This document shows, in pieces, positions 21,312-32,753 of a stretch of 64,000 nt of DNA. The notes under the pieces are model-generated. The model was given only the letters and a program-made list of their open reading frames with translations, was not told the origin of the DNA and did not search any database. The DNA comes from Gamarada debralockiae (Eukaryota; Ascomycota; Leotiomycetes; Helotiales; Hyphodiscaceae). A program made the position numbers and the translations under genes. Position 1 is the stretch's first letter. Every line of letters starts with the position of its first letter. The stretch is from assembly GCA_002803225.1 (NCBI GenBank), contig NXFV01000431.1, forward strand, positions 1-64,000, read 5' to 3'.

Positions 21312-23080
21312 CGTGGATCATATGAACTCGGCTTGTTGACACTCGGTTTTCGCAACTCACGGTCGGTTGATGAGATGCTAATTCTCCCTTTCAACGCATA
21401 GAATAATGCTATTCAAAAGCTTCTTGTCAGTACGGAGTACCTCGTAATAAATGCGAAGAGCACGCGACAATAATCCAACAACGGACAAGGGGTTGCCGAA
21501 GGTTACGGTATATAACGGATCTAGGGAGAGTAGAAATAAAAGTGCTTACTTATTAATAGCCATCACATACTGAAAAGCTGCACGGCCAATCTTCAAGGGG
21601 AGAGGGTAAGGGAAGAGATCTGTCGCTTCATCAACCCTGTCCCTTGTAGGAAATCAGCTTAAGCCACAACATCCAAAAATGGCGTGATAGAGTTTAAACC
21701 CAGCAAGCCCAAGGAATCCCTTTAACTTTCACCGCCAGACCCCCTTGTCAACGGGACTTACATTATTGGCAAGGCCAGCCCAGTACCGAGTAAAATGCCG
21801 CGGGCTTGACGACGTGTTATTTAGCGAGTGGTACATCCACGCCACAGAGCCTCATCACCTAACAGGCCAAACAAGCAATTTCTTACTGTTACGGGCGCCA
21901 AGCAAGGGAGCTTCAGCCGTACTAGTTCAGGGGAGGGAAGGGGGGTGGGCCTACTGTAGGATTGCGAACATAACACCCCAGAGCTTGTGAGGATCTACTT
22001 CGTATTTACATGCATGCTATCAATCAATTGCGGGGAGCATTTTCATAACCTCGAAGTACGAAGGATTAAATTATGAATTATCTAACCTCGCGTTGCAGCG
22101 CAAAAGGGTTATGGCAGCAAACTCTAGGTGCAGTGAGGGCTGGAATTCTGGATCCATCTCAAGCTCTGTTAGGCGCCTCTCAAGCGCCGGACATGTTATC
22201 GGGTTGTTATTAATGGTTCCTTATGGACCACATAGCGAGTAGTGTGCACAGACTTTTCACTTTTCCCACTGGCCCGAGCAAAATATTGCTTTTTATCCTT
22301 ATTTTTGGTCCATATATTGGACTTAGTGCGGGATATGGAGTACCCCGTGCATGACCACTCGGTGAATCCCATAAACGCCCTCGTGATTATTGAATTCAGT
22401 GATTTTTATGTCTGAGCTTCGATGGGCCGTGCAGCCGTCAGGCTCATCCCCCACTAAGATCTATCGTTTTTGCTTTCTCTTCTCCATATTGTAGACCCTT
22501 GGGTACAGCGTACAGTATATAAATCCGAAACGCCCTTCAATTTCATGAGAAGCAAGCACGCGGCAACCTGGGTCTTTTGAGATTTTGGTGGTGGCAACTG
22601 TCTGCTACGTGTGACCTGATTAAGTCGGGATTCATTACAGCACTGTACTGTATCGGATTCTTATTTCAGTCTAGCTCTGGCCCTTTACTTTATTTTACAG
22701 AAGAGGTGGCTGATCTGGTGAAACCCCAATTAATCTAATTGAGCGACTGCACTTCAGCCTCAAGCCACACTGGTTAATTCCGGGCGCGTTGCTCAAAGCC
22801 TCAAATAATCACATGACTCGAATGGCCAATCGCCTGCCCCAAGGCAGCTGAGCTGAATCAAGTCGCTGCAACCGCAGAGGTGAAACTTGGCCCGTCGACA
22901 GACTCGCTAAGCGGAACCTATACTGGGGATGTCTCTGGCGAGGGTCAACGTGGTGAGAGCAGGAAGGGGTTTCCTGACGGTGTGATCGATGAATCTCCGC
23001 ACCGCAAAGCTTTCTGCCACTCCGTAACTAGTACTTCCTAACGTGATTGCATCCATTCGGTTTGATCCTCACGACGGACT
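21312..23080. other. 1.8-kb intergenic region
   Basis: This is the shared upstream region of the minus-strand permease and the plus-strand ankyrin gene. No conserved coding frame is seen; a frame at 21745-21990 has no family features. It presumably holds both promoters. Confidence 0.5.
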
Positions 23081-24878
23081 ATGGATCCACGATCGATGGC
23101 CCCGGCGGCATCATCCCTCGTCTTCCTCTACGCAAATATTGCAAAAGCGATAAAGAATGTCACTGAAAAATATAATGCGGCCCCGACGACATCATCCATC
23201 AGTGTTGATTGCTCGGCCATCAGCGCGACTTTGAAGGACATCCAGTCGCTGCTGAGCCAACCTCACGCCCTCTCATCGCGCGTCATCTCACAGATTCAGC
23301 TTGAAGAAGCTTTGGAAAATGCACAGAATAGCTGCAATTTTACGGTTTCTAGGCTGGAGGAAGAAGCAGGAAAATGTGTGGGAAATCAAACAACCACGGG
23401 AGGGAGCCCTCGCACCAGGAGCATGAGGTATCTGTGCGATGAAGTACTGATAAAGGGACTTCTGCAGCAAATTCAGAGGCAGCTAACAGATATCAACTTG
23501 CTGATTGCGGCAGCACAAAGGTAATCGAAACCTCGAGTCTCATACTTCGTACGCTTGAAGCATGCTAATAATATTTAGAAATTCTAGTTCGGAAATTCGA
23601 CAACTTCTCAAGAATGACACCTTTATCGGCGACTTAATCGACATAAGGGATCCAATAGATACCCCGACCCCTAGTACGCCCCGTGGATACAGTCAAGCTT
23701 TCTGGGAACAATTCGACCCCGGTTCGAAGTCCATTTGTGCTGAAACCTCCACCACTGTATCTGGATTTAGCTTCCGCTCGGGGCAGAGTGAACCCTACAG
23801 TCTCCTTGACGATGACGGTGACATCGATACGGTGGTATCTAAGTCAGACTTGGCACCACCACAATCTGACAAGACCAAGAAGGTACCACGTTCGCAAATG
23901 GAGTCTATATTCTTCAAGCTTTTCAAGTCCAACACCGAGTTGCACCGTGCCGCAAAGAAAGGAGATGCGAAGAAGATAAAGGTGCTACTAGATTTAGGAG
24001 TAGACATAAACTACGAGGGTTCTTCTGGATGTACGGCGCTGCACCTGGCAACCGACTGCGGCCACGAAGCGGTGGTCAGGGTGCTTCTAGACAATGGGGC
24101 GGATCCTAAAGCAAAGTCTAGCGAGGGACGAACTCCGCTGCACAGTGCGGCCCGCACCGGTCACACGGCAGTGGTCCGGCTGCTATTGGAGAAAGGCATT
24201 GACGTCAAAGCGAAGGATCCTTCTGGCTCTACTGCGCTTCATATAGCAGCCTACAATGGGCAAGAGTCAGTGGTCCAGATTCTGCTAGAGAAATATCCCT
24301 TCGTTGAGGTAAGGGGGCCTTCTGGATTTACAGCGCTGCATGTCGCGGCCTTCAACGGGCAATCGGCAGTAGTCCGGCTGCTGGTCGAAATGGGGGCAGA
24401 CATCGAAGCACGGAGTGACACTGGACGGACAGCGCTGCAGCTGGCAGCCGAAAAAGGGCACGAGGCGGTGGTGCGGCACCTGCTGCAGCATGGGGCCAAT
24501 ATCATGGCGAAGGATAGCATTGGACGGACGGCGCTGCAGGGGGCAGTCTCAAACCAGCACGGAGTGGTGGCGCAACTGTTGTTGGATAAGGTGGTGCCAG
24601 AGGCTCCCTCGCACTGGCAGCGCCAACGAGGCCTTGGGTCAGGACCAACCTTTGAATTAGGTGCAGTCGAGCCAGCTTTCAACATGCCAGAATTGGATGC
24701 AACTGAGTCACCCACGCGGTCGCGACAAGTCTCGAACGCGCCGATATATGAGCTTCCCGATCCATCGGTTGAGGTTGAGTTGCGGGCAGGTGAATTGAGC
24801 GCAGGGCTGAGGAGCCCGACGTCGATAATTCGGCGGATGGTTCCGCTGGCAAATTGGAAAAGGGCAGGGGGAATGTAA
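23081..24878 (+). CDS. HeLo-like N-terminal domain plus ankyrin-repeat protein
   Basis: Two exons (23081-23520 and 23579-24878) around a 58-bp intron with a GCTAATA branch site give 579 residues. Residues 1-150 resemble the fungal N-terminal (HeLo-like) domain found at the front of fungal NLR-type and ankyrin proteins: a helical start (MDPRSMAPAASSLVFLYANIAKAIKNV) and an amphipathic SAISATLKDIQSLLS segment. A low-complexity linker follows. About seven ankyrin repeats run from about residue 285 to 500, with TALHLA, TPLHSAA, TALHIAA and TALQLAA starts and VVRLLLEKG-like second helices. The C-terminal 75 residues look disordered. HeLo-like domains are associated with membrane-targeting cell-death effectors and ankyrin arrays with ligand recognition, so a role in self/non-self or defence signalling is a reasonable inference. 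No NACHT or NB-ARC domain lies between them. Confidence 0.85.
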
Positions 24879-24949
24879 AGGTGGAGCTGGGATCTGTCCT
24901 TACAATTGCGTGATCTGGGCATGGAAGCAACAAGGAAGACGGCCTAGGG

Positions 24950-25330
24950 TGGGTATATATAAGAGCGTTCAATACGTCGACTCATTAATGCAATGAATGG
25001 AAAGCGCTCGCCATAATTGGTAGCCACGTCCGGGCATGTCCTGACGGCTTGTGGTACTGGGCATGATTCTCTGCCATGGTCAAGAGAAGCTCGGGGAGGT
25101 GAAGGCCATGTACCACCAGTGGGCACTGGCAGGGAAAGAGAGGACGCTGGCGGAGCGGCCGGTGGAGAAAGGTGCCGACTGGCTTGTCGAAGTCTAACGA
25201 GATGATTAATAGTGCTGTACTGGACGGCCGAGGATGGGTACAAGGCAATAGTGCAGCTGCTACTCGAGCACAAGGCAGACGTGATTAGAGGCTGGGGACC
25301 TTGTGGGAGGACGCTGCGTACTCAGAGAGT
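24950..25330 (+). pseudogene. ankyrin-repeat debris
   Basis: Downstream of the intact ankyrin gene, one frame reads LYWTAEDGYKAIVQLLLEHKADV at about 25213-25281, a near-canonical ankyrin repeat. Preceding shifted frames carry weaker ankyrin-like pieces. Stops and frame changes break it. It looks like the remains of further repeats or of a second ankyrin gene. Confidence 0.5.
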
Positions 25331-26060
25331 AAGGGTTGGGCGTTCATGATCACGATTGCGATCACGAGCACGAACGAGAGAAGACCGCTGTAGCGACAAG
25401 CTCAAGGACGAATCTACGGGATCGCGGACGAACATAATACCAGCCCCTCCTCGATCACACGATTTCACAACAGGCAAGGCAGAGAGCGGTCAGCTTGGGA
25501 CGAACTGGGGCTTGACAAGCTATCGGAGATACTGGGTTTGGAACACACATAGAGGAAGATGAAGCATGCGTTTTAGCTAATGGGAGCGGACACGTTGCGA
25601 TAGAGCTGCAGGCTTGGGTTCTGCATTGTAGCAACATCCTGCGAGGCACGGTCGACCCTGTGGGGAGGAGAGATCTGGCAGGGTAACGCGAAGGGGCCTT
25701 TAAACAGCCCTGGGGCGTAGCATATAATGGAGGCAATGGATCTCACGTTGGTCACGCTGCCAGTTAGGGCTTTGAGTGCTGGTTGTGTGATGCTAGGGAA
25801 CAACACCTTCTATATAGCTGAAGAGGACGGAGGCGCGTGTCGGTTTACAATAGCATGTTCAGAGTCCAGTTAGGTGGCAGGCATGGGGCAGGCTTAAGGA
25901 GCAAACTGCGGTAGGAGATATAGGGAGAAGGAGTGGCGTCTGGAGCCCTCGAGACGGCGACCGAACGTGAGCCTTTAAGGGCAAAAGTCTGAGGCACGTT
26001 GGGAAGTATCTGGAGGGCTCTAGCTAGAGAGCATGTCGAACCTCCTTTGTATTTATTTAT
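25331..26060. other. no supported gene
   Basis: Only short frames occur. It lies between the ankyrin debris and the 5' truncation point of the LINE; the exact LINE border is uncertain. Confidence 0.4.
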
Positions 26061-26064
26061 AAAT

Positions 26065-28927
26065 ATAATCCTATCGCAGCCCACCCTCCTGACCCGGACC
26101 TGAGCGATATTGAAGGATTCCAATACCCCTCCCCAATCACACATGTACCTATTACAACACAAGAGATCAGAGAAGCGATCACCAAAGCCTCTTCAAAGAA
26201 AGGCGCCGGGACCAGATTGCATTCCCAATAGGATCCTCCAAAAAGTTCTGAATCAGACACTGGTCCACACTGAACACCTTTTCAACGCATGCCTAGAAAT
26301 TGGTTATTGTCCAGAACACTTCAGAGTATCTACAACAGTAGTACTTGGGAAGATGGGAAAGAGTCATACCAAGAAGCCAAGCCATATAGACCAATTGCTC
26401 TGCTGAGCACACTAGGCAAAGTAATGGAGTCAATACTGGCAAACAGAATCAGCTACTGCGTTGAAGCACACAATGTGCTACCAGGCTACCACTTTGGAGG
26501 GCGAAGAGCACGATCTACGGAACTCGCAATTCATCACATTCTAGAAACAATCCACGAAGCATGGAACCAAAAGAAAGTCACTAGCCTGCTTCTACTAGAT
26601 GTGACAGGCGCATATAACTACGTCTCCTACAAACGCTTGCTCCACAACCTCAGGAAGGGACGTATCGATATACAAACAGTCAGAGAGCTCCAGAGCTTCC
26701 TTACAGACAGGAAAACCACACTAAGCTTCGACGGATACAAGTCACCACAATACGAAGGCGAGCGGCATTGAAAATGGTCCAACGGATTTAAGCGAGACAC
26801 AGCGAAAACATACCCTTGGAAATATAATTTTCTTAAGTAACAACAGTTATTTAATATAACTAGAAATCAAGTAAAAGATAAATAAGCCATTGCTCTTTAT
26901 ATTCCGTTAAATTATAGAACTTTGTAAGAAGAGTTGAGGATATCCTGTGTTCGCGCGTACTTAGAGATTTCGGTGTTCCTGGCTGGTTTTTACAATGGAC
27001 CATTTTCAAAGCCGCCCGCCTTCGTACGCCACAAAGACTGACATCCTGCAAAGATCTCCCCTCTCTTCAATCCTATACCTCTTCTACAATGCAGACCTTA
27101 TTGAAGCCTTCAATTCAGAACCAAACACAAAAACCCTTGGATTCAGAGACGACATAGGCATCCTGACCTGAAGCAGTTCAACGAAGGAAAACTGCGACAA
27201 ACTAGAGCGAACCCACTCTAAAGCACAACTGTGGGCCACAAAACACGCTTTTTTTTTTTAACCGAGCAAATACCAGCTCACACACTACACCAGACGAGCA
27301 GTGGAATATCAACTCGACGAAATACTACGGATCAGCGAGGTTGAGATTAAGTCAAAGGAGAAAAGCAGATACTTGGGACTCATTATAGACACACAGCTCA
27401 AGTGGAAAACACACATTGATTATATCAAAGGAACGGCAAATAAATCCATACAAGCCCTCTCAAGTCTAGCGGAGTCAACATGGGGGTTGAGGCTCAAGGA
27501 CGTTCAAAAGATTTACTAGGTACTAGTGATCCCACAGATCTTCTATGCTTGCTTAGCGTAGGGAGTCATATGGAATAGTGGGGAAGGGCACATAAAAGAG
27601 CTTGTCAAATCACTCGATAGCATCCAAGCCAAAGCTGCCAGAGTGATCAGTGGAGCATTTCGCGCAACGTCAATACCAGCTCTAAACGTAGAGACCTTCC
27701 TCCTCCCCATGAAACAGCAGCTGTGGAAAGAAAGAAACCTGTCCCTAGCACGCCTCCTTTCAATGACCACCCAACTCCAGATCACACTAAGACAGCAACA
27801 AGATCAAACAGAACACCCATGTAGCTCCGTTACAGTTCCTATTAAAAACCTCTCTAGCCAAACAATAGACCTAAAGTCACTAGAGAAAATACCCCCAGTA
27901 ATCGCCCCATCATGGTGGCAGCCACCTAAAATTTCAATCCACAAAACCAAAGAGACAGCAACCCGTCACCTAGACCACAACAGACAAGAATACCCGGACG
28001 CAATCGAGATCTATACATACGGCAGCGGTGTCGATGGCAAAGTCGGTGCGACAGCTGTGGCACCACTGCAAGGGCGGGTGAAGAAGGTGTTCAGGGTAAC
28101 GAATACACATCTACAGTCTACGCCGCTGAGCTCAAAGGCATATTCCTTGCGCTAAAGGTCTCCCAACAAGAACTCGGAGATACACAACGAGAAGTTTTGA
28201 TCTACACAGACAACCGAGCAGCAATAACAATCATGGGAAAACCCAGAAGCAGATCAGGCTCATATTTGCTTGTGGAAATCATCGAACCGCTCGAAGAAAT
28301 ACGCCTACACACTCGACAAATTGAAATCTCATGGACCCCAGCACATACGAGTATACCAGGAAACGAGGCTGCAGACCTTGCTGCCAAGGAAGCCACAGGA
28401 TGGGGAAACAAGGCCCAAGGAGCAAGAGCAAGACCATCAGCCCCGCCAAGGCAACTCCACCCCCTGAAGTCCACGCTGGTTACCTGGATAAAGCAAACAG
28501 TAATGAGCATGTGGAGGACAGACTGGACACGCGAGACCAAGGGCCGTAACTCTTACAAGCACACCCCAAACCCTGGAGCCAAGGTCCTCGAATTCCACAA
28601 AGAAGCATCTAAAAGACTCGGTTCAATCATTATCCAGCTAAGAACCGGCAAGATAGGCCTTAACGCCTATCTCCACAGCAAGAAGGTCCCAGGAATCGAC
28701 GACCCTAACTGCACCTGCGGTTTTCCGGCTTCAAACGGTCGAACATATCCTTGTCGATTGCAGGAAATTTCCGGGATCTCAGGAGACACTTTCTTGGACC
28801 GGGACATAGGACCGTGAACGAGGTATTGAGCACACTCAAGCTTACACTCAAGGCTGCAGAATTCATAGAGGCAACTCAACTCCTAGGGCAATTCAGGAGA
28901 CCAGAGGAGGAAACATATTACGAGTAG
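26065..28927 (+). mobile_element. 5'-truncated non-LTR retrotransposon (Tad-like LINE), inactive
   Basis: Broken but ordered plus-strand frames give the second ORF of a fungal LINE. It begins DLSDIEGFQYPSP and then ITTQEIREAITKASSKKGAGPD (26088-26220). The reverse transcriptase follows, with RPIALLSTLGKVMESILANRI, LLLLDVTGAYNYVS (first catalytic Asp) and RSPLSSILYLFYNADLIEA. Where the YADD box should be, the copy reads FRDDIGIL. Next come the SRYLGLIIDTQLKWKTH and AKAARVISGAFRATSIPAL blocks. The RNase H region has YTYGSGVDGKVGA near 28014, LIYTDNRAAITIM and WTPAHTSIPGNEAADLAAKEA. The C-terminal zinc knuckle is CTCGFPASNGRT, then VEHILVDCRKF after a frameshift. The element lacks ORF1 and the endonuclease. 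A MITE splits the RT at 26753-27024, and a TAG lies at 27517-27519. The last frame ends at 28927. Confidence 0.9.
26753..27024. mobile_element. MITE (272 bp) inserted in the LINE, TA target duplication
   Basis: The segment is bounded by about 30-bp inverted repeats. The left end reads CGAAGGCGAGCGGCATTGAAA and then ATGGTCCA; the right end in reverse complement reads CGAAGGCGGGCGGCTTTGAAA and then ATGGTCCA, two mismatches apart. It is flanked by TA on each side (26751-26752 and 27025-27026). The interior is AT-rich and non-coding. Skipping the element and one TA lets the LINE reverse-transcriptase frame run on without a shift (...KSPQY then ATKTDILQRSPLS). This fits a Tc1/mariner-type MITE. 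Confidence 0.85.
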
Positions 28928-29314
28928 ATCGGGGGAGACTGACGTATATACAGAGGCAGGAAAGCAAGCATGAGGTGCGGCGGCATAGGAAAAGCTGTAA
29001 ATTAGATGCTACACACGTTGAGGTGAGAACAGAGGTCTCAAAACCTCAACAATCGCGTGAGGCGGAAGAACCGGCCTTACGTAAGCCTGCATAGCGGCTT
29101 AGGCTGCTGGAACGGACGCTAAATTGAAATAATCAATCAAAAACCTCCTCCATACATCAACACCAAGCATCATAACAATAGATTTGTTTTTTGCACAGCG
29201 AACCCGCGATCATCGAAAACGGCCATGAATCTGAGTACTGAGAGCGGCTCTATTTTAACGCTGTATCTCTTGGACTTCTATTTTAGCAATATTGACCTTT
29301 TGATCACAAAGAAA
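28928..29314. other. LINE 3' flank and upstream region of next gene
   Basis: No gene. It should contain the 3' untranslated end of the LINE (no clear poly-A or simple-repeat tail was seen) and the promoter of the gene at 29315. Confidence 0.4.
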
Positions 29315-30209
29315 ATGGCATCTCAAAACCCTCCATCACATCTGAACCCCGTCTCGGCAAACCCGCACACTATAATCGCGATGAATCGTGTCGGATCTCC
29401 AGTCCTTCTACACCTTCCTACCACATGTAGACCCCTCATCAGTCCATCTAGCCCCACCCGGCGGTTGGGAAGTCATTACGTCCGAAAATGTTGCTAAACA
29501 CGGCATCTACAAAACAGACGAAGCCATTTCGCTGCTCCGCCAGCTCCCCTACATCGACGGTGTACAACCCTGGATCATGACATCCGCACTATCCTGCGAC
29601 TACCGACTCGTGGCACTGGAACCGACTGCACGTTCGAAACCCGGCTGGCTGTTTGATGCGGCTGACAAGCAGTGGCCAAAATGGGTAGTGCAGCTGACTG
29701 CGGGTACCGACCGTGAGGGTCACTGCTACATGCTGGATACGATCGATGGCACTATCATCCGCTACTGTAACGGCGGCTTCGAGTACTCGCCCGCGTATGC
29801 CGAGGATGATACTCGAAGCTGGCGGGATCGGCTCTGCAATCCTGAGACAAAGACACTGAAGGATGTGCTGGAGGAGTGGCGAGGCATGTATCGCGATATG
29901 ACGATACTGGGTGTGCCGCAACCAACGGATCCCCTTGTTAGTTCCCCAGAGATTTACTACCGTCTACCGCAGGCTGGGCCTGGAGATTGGAATTTTGAGG
30001 AGAATGAGGTAAGCACGTATAATATTTTTGAGCTATTTTTGTTTTTCTTTATTCTTCGAGTCGAGTGAAATAGACTAACGCATTATTTTTAGACGCTACG
30101 AAATATCTATCGTGAGCATGGATGGCCTGATAACTATAGGAAGGAGGCGTGCATTCAAGCGCTACATGCCTGGTGGCGGAATTGGAATAATCGTCAAGTT
30201 CATGAATAA
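29315..30209 (+). CDS. hypothetical protein (252 residues)
   Basis: I propose three exons: 29315-29350, 29403-30008 and 30093-30209. The last junction is clear: GTAAGC donor, TTTTTAG acceptor and an 84-bp T-rich intron. It adds TLRNIYREHGWPDNYRKEACIQALHAWW and a stop. The long middle frame has no ATG at its 5' end. The first exon (MASQNPPSHLNP) and a 52-bp intron with a weak GTCTCG donor are inferred because they restore an ATG in frame. The protein is soluble-looking and rich in Trp. Its core reads HLAPPGGWEVITSENVAKHGIYKTDEAISLLRQLPYI. It resembles uncharacterised ascomycete proteins; I recognise no catalytic motif. Confidence 0.6.
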
Positions 30210-30838
30210 ATTATTATGAGATTATTAATTAGCAGTTTGTTGATGGACAGTAGAGTAGCTCACTCGGGGTGTTAATTGAGTCAGCGAAGAATGCTTCGCT
30301 GAAGAGGGAGTATCTCTTCTCAAGATTCGTTTTAAAAGCTTCTCCATGGGAGGATTACTCTTCGGACATTTGCGGAATGCTATATCATTTGCTGATGACT
30401 CTTTGTCCATTTACTTTCCCACCAAAGAAGCAGCCTACTTCACAATAGAAAAACACTCTCTTAAATCTGGTCTAATCAATCAACGAATCTATATGTATTT
30501 GAATACTACAATAAAAGTCAAAGTGGAATGACCTTTACTAATCTAAGAAATCGATTATATCTTGCGCGTCCTAAGTTTAGGCATGCGTGCGACGACCTGT
30601 TTGTACAGGAAAATATGGTTCTATCAAATTAGACCTCGGAACGCTCACTAATGGCCTCACTCTCCACGAAATTCCCTATTTTGGCTTAGTATGTCGTGCC
30701 TTGAGCTAGTAACTCTCGAGCTAGCGCCGAAATACAAAATTTCTTCTTCCTCGCTAAACACTTAACTTTCATCCTCTTTCTTCAAAAACATCTTCTTCCC
30801 TTTCACATATTCCTTTCTGTTCATTTCAAACCCTTTCA
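30210..30838. other. intergenic, promoter of the next gene
   Basis: No coding signal. The last 100 bp are a C/T-rich stretch just before the ATG at 30839, typical of fungal promoters and 5' leaders. Confidence 0.5.
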
Positions 30839-31882
30839 ATGATTCGACCAAAACTTAACGACGGCTCAGACGGGTCTCTGACCATCCGAGAAAAAGTTAG
30901 ACATACAAGAAAATTCCTCGACAAATTCTCCGAAAGCGACGACTGGAAATGGGGCTATGTCATCTACCGCACCGTCTATACGCCAGAATCGGATCAGATC
31001 TGGGACTCAGCAGCGCGAAAGTTGGAAGCCTATATTCTCCGCGAGGTTGATCGCGAAATATGGTGGAACCCGCCTCATATGGCAGCCTTCAATCGCACCC
31101 AGCCACCCTATGATCCTGTTGTCAATGCGAAGATTTGCGAGCATATGCAGAATCATTTCGTGATCGAGAAGGACGCGTATGATAAAGCATCAGTGGATCA
31201 GATTCGCGGCAAGTTTGCGCTTTTCTTGCAGTCATGGGATGAAGAGTTAGGCGCGAAGCCGCACCCAAAATACTGCCTTGTCATCGATGAAGATGCATTG
31301 AAGTCTCTTGTGGATGCACCAGAACCCACAAGAGAGCCTGCTGAGGATCTTTACTCTGTGCCTGGATATGTGAAGGCTATTGATGTTAGCTTTGAGCCTT
31401 CAGCTGACCGGTCGACTCGAAAACGAGAGGATTATGAGGGCTGGATCAGGATTAGCCTGAACAAGATCTGGGGGATGTATTCGCTGGAGGATATGGAGGC
31501 CATGTGTCCATATAAAAATGAGGAGACTGGAGAGTTTCCAATATGCACCTTATTAAAGCCAAAGAAGCCAGATAGCGGGGAAAACGATGGACGAGCGGTG
31601 TTGGGTGCTGCTACCGGGACCCAACGCGGCACGCAAAGGGGGACTCAACGGGGTCCTCCGGGAGGTGCACGTGCTCCACCAGTCGACCGGAATCAACGGT
31701 CGTTTCGAACCCAAAATATAGACACGAGCGATCCCCACTGGTACCGCAATGTTCCTGACGATGTTGATGATATTGGGGAGATCGAGGCAGAGCAAGAGTT
31801 TCGACGAGAATTTCCTGGGTATCTTGAGGAGCGAGAGGCTTTGGAGAGCGCCGACGAAGGGTCGGGAACTCAAGGGGAGTAA
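30839..31882 (+). CDS. hypothetical protein (347 residues) with acidic C-terminus
   Basis: An uninterrupted ATG frame follows a CT-rich leader. The N-terminal 250 residues look folded (SESDDWKWGYVIYRTVYTPE, YCLVIDEDALKSLV, GWIRISLNKIWGMY). The GYVIYRTVY opening is a pattern I know from abundant, uncharacterised proteins in filamentous ascomycetes. Near residue 260 is a short internal repeat (GTQR three times), followed by a Gly/Pro/Arg-rich linker and a strongly acidic tail. No signal peptide or membrane helix is visible. The function is unknown, and no neighbouring gene suggests one. Confidence 0.75.
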   Translation: MIRPKLNDGSDGSLTIREKVRHTRKFLDKFSESDDWKWGYVIYRTVYTPESDQIWDSAARKLEAYILREVDREIWWNPPHMAAFNRTQPPYDPVVNAKICEHMQNHFVIEKDAYDKASVDQIRGKFALFLQSWDEELGAKPHPKYCLVIDEDALKSLVDAPEPTREPAEDLYSVPGYVKAIDVSFEPSADRSTRKREDYEGWIRISLNKIWGMYSLEDMEAMCPYKNEETGEFPICTLLKPKKPDSGENDGRAVLGAATGTQRGTQRGTQRGPPGGARAPPVDRNQRSFRTQNIDTSDPHWYRNVPDDVDDIGEIEAEQEFRREFPGYLEEREALESADEGSGTQGE

Positions 31883-32603
31883 GGGCCGTCGGAAGATCCT
31901 GATCAGGGTTCTACTTCTGACGCTACGCGACGCACTATCCGTTTGGCTACTCAGATAGGGATGGTCGAGTGGTATCCTGAGGGTTGTAGAGTCATCGAGA
32001 GTCATCGCCCATAGTTCTGGAATGAGGTTGATGCCTTTTTCAATGAGAACCATATGCCAGAACCGACTGACGAATTGGAACAATGTTGCCTGTTTTTGTT
32101 ACGCAAATTTCCTTTAATCCATCAATCTACAAGTGTGGAGTCAGTCGATGGAGACATCAAGATCGCCCGATTTTATTCCAATAATCCTTGAATTTTGACG
32201 TAGACTTTGATTACATTCGCATTTTCCCTCGAATACGACAAAATCGTTCGATCAAGTGGTGTTCCCCTCTGGAGGCCGTTGCCTGCAATCGAGAACTTGG
32301 AGCAGAACAGTCGGAATGAATTACCTCTACTTGAAACAACGGAAATGAATTATTTACAGTTATAAATGATGCATCGAAGTATTACAACACATTAAATCCC
32401 CCTCACCCACTGACAAAGGAAAGAGATATCCTATCATCAGCTACCCGCCATACCAAGCCCTCAAATACAAGACCCAAAGCCTCTTTGACATATCGTCCCA
32501 CAATACGCATCCGTGTTCCCACAATACCCATACTCAGAGCAGCAATCACCAAACGAGCTACCCAGACACGTTGCCCATTACCCGTGGCATTACACGACAT
32601 ATT
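31883..32603. other. intergenic between convergent genes
   Basis: It holds the 3' flanks of the hypothetical gene (plus) and the GH55 gene (minus). No coding frame is supported. Confidence 0.5.
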
Positions 32604-32753
32604 CTACGAGAGCGGTATGTCATTACTACACTTGCCAATCGCACTCTGGCAAGAGCCAGAATTGCAGTATGCAGTAGTAGACCCGCAATACCCAGTCGTG
32701 TTGTAGCAGCCTCCGATGGCGGATCCCGTGCAGTTATAGCTTGTCGTTCCGCC
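32604..32753 (-). other. CBM18 (chitin-binding type 1) module after an in-frame TGA
   Basis: Directly after the TGA that ends the GH55-LysM frame, the same frame stays open for 49 codons to a TAG at 32604-32606. It encodes a six-Cys hevein-like module: C-TGSAIGG-C, then GYCGSTTAYC, then C-QSAIGK-C. Conservation of the Cys pattern and of GYCG shows that this was, or still is, part of the protein. No GT-AG intron of normal size would remove the TGA and keep the frame. Either a recent nonsense mutation or readthrough is possible. Confidence 0.7.

Noticed and set aside
21745..21990. Plus-strand frame of 81 codons upstream of the ankyrin gene
   Set aside because: No homology features, no plausible splice partners, and it lies in the probable promoter region.
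24251..24922. 223-codon minus-strand frame over the ankyrin gene
   Set aside because: It mirrors the repetitive GC-rich ankyrin coding sequence on the plus strand and has no domain of its own.
28202..28540. Minus-strand open frame opposite the LINE RNase H region
   Set aside because: The plus strand clearly encodes RNase H motifs, so the minus frame is a shadow.
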